From Paenibacillus sp. JDR-2 (GTDB taxonomy: Bacteria; Bacillota; Bacilli; Paenibacillales; Paenibacillaceae): DNA of 64,000 nucleotides. The stretch lies in the NCBI RefSeq assembly GCF_000023585.1, contig NC_012914.1, positions 3,440,001 to 3,504,000 on the forward strand, written 5' to 3'. The translations under genes and the position numbers were made by a program. A model generated the notes under the pieces. The model was given only the letters and a program-made list of their open reading frames with translations. It was not told the DNA's origin and searched no databases. Shown one piece after another: positions 63,836 to 64,000 of this stretch (position 1 is the stretch's first letter; each line of letters starts with the position of its first letter).

Positions 63836-64000
63836 AACGCAGCTTGAGATTGCCCGTATTTCGGATCGTGGTTTTAACCTCAAGATTGATCTTGGCCTCG
63901 GGCAGATATTTGGTGCGCCATTGCGCCAGCTCCGTTCGGGGCAGATCATCCCGGTAGTGCTGTCCGATACCGAATATATCCGCTTTGACTCTTTCGATTT
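63834..64000 (-). CDS. Ger(x)C family germination protein, C-terminal part only
   Basis: A minus-strand frame enters at the right edge and stops at 63834-63836. Its 54 or so residues (KADIFGIGQHYRDDLPRTEL, then AQWRTKYLPEAKINLEVKTT) match the C-terminal end of Ger(x)C proteins and resemble the same region of the GerC protein encoded at 56968-58131. This suggests a second germinant-receptor operon just outside the window. Confidence 0.75.
   Translation of the reverse strand, partial: IERVKADIFGIGQHYRDDLPRTELAQWRTKYLPEAKINLEVKTTIRNTGNLKLR

Overview
The window looks like a piece of chromosome from an endospore-forming member of the Bacillota, most likely Paenibacillus or a close relative. The reasons are a SpoVB-type transporter, a gerA-gerC-gerB germinant receptor operon plus the edge of a second one, strong AGGAGG-type ribosome sites, frequent TTG and GTG starts, many intrinsic terminators and a large load of glycosidases with AraC-type regulators. 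I see no rRNA, tRNA, CRISPR array, phage or intact insertion sequence. This taxonomic call is an inference from gene content.

Layout. 1-3441: the end of a beta-helix protein, a GH2 beta-glucuronidase and its divergent AraC regulator. 3631-8762: a very large surface-type repeat protein (SdrD-B-like domain, GEVED domain, eleven DUF11-type repeats), split by a one-base frameshift near 6930. 8991-15880: a lipoprotein with a small membrane partner, an ArsR/reductase operon, a GNAT enzyme, an SgrR-like regulator, a phosphodiester glycosidase-like membrane protein and a DinB protein. 15881-16682 has no intact gene: it holds a decayed IS1182-type transposase, a striking 66-bp hairpin and a promoter. 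16683-18794: a BMP-type binding lipoprotein paired with a Rieske oxygenase. 18964-22131: a two-component system and YdhK-type lipoprotein behind a promoter overlapped by a CsoR-like (copper) operator, then a UDG-like protein. 22285-29861: a pentose/arabinoside region (ROK regulator, MFS transporter, two AraC regulators, a PhyH dioxygenase, GH43-like and GH51 enzymes).

31574-39450 is the most interesting block: five closely spaced or overlapping genes encoding a SWIM zinc-finger protein, a HEAT-repeat protein, a MoxR-type AAA+ ATPase, a DUF5682 protein and a von Willebrand A protein. This matches the uncharacterised yehLMPQ type of locus and has no established function. 39547-49588 holds SpoVB, a TPR protein, an aldo/keto reductase, a large secreted glycosidase divergent from a two-component system, a remnant of an aminoglycoside 6-adenylyltransferase, an ABC ATPase-like protein without a working Walker A motif, an SDR enzyme and a truncated GlcG/HbpS gene. 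49661-55445 holds a probably frameshifted membrane protein, a 58-residue membrane protein, a DeoR/HAD/MFS operon, a YrdB protein, a ClpP paralogue and an ECF-like sigma factor.

55571-59219 is the ger operon. 59220-64000 holds an HxlR/flavodoxin-fold divergent pair with a clear palindromic operator, a membrane protein, an FHA-winged-helix regulator (preceded by a possible 8-codon leader peptide), a MurA paralogue with Asp in place of the catalytic Cys, a zinc-dependent phospholipase C-like protein and the end of a second Ger(x)C gene.

No search or folding program was run. Family names rest on motifs and general similarity that I recognise; start codons were chosen from ribosome-binding-site spacing.
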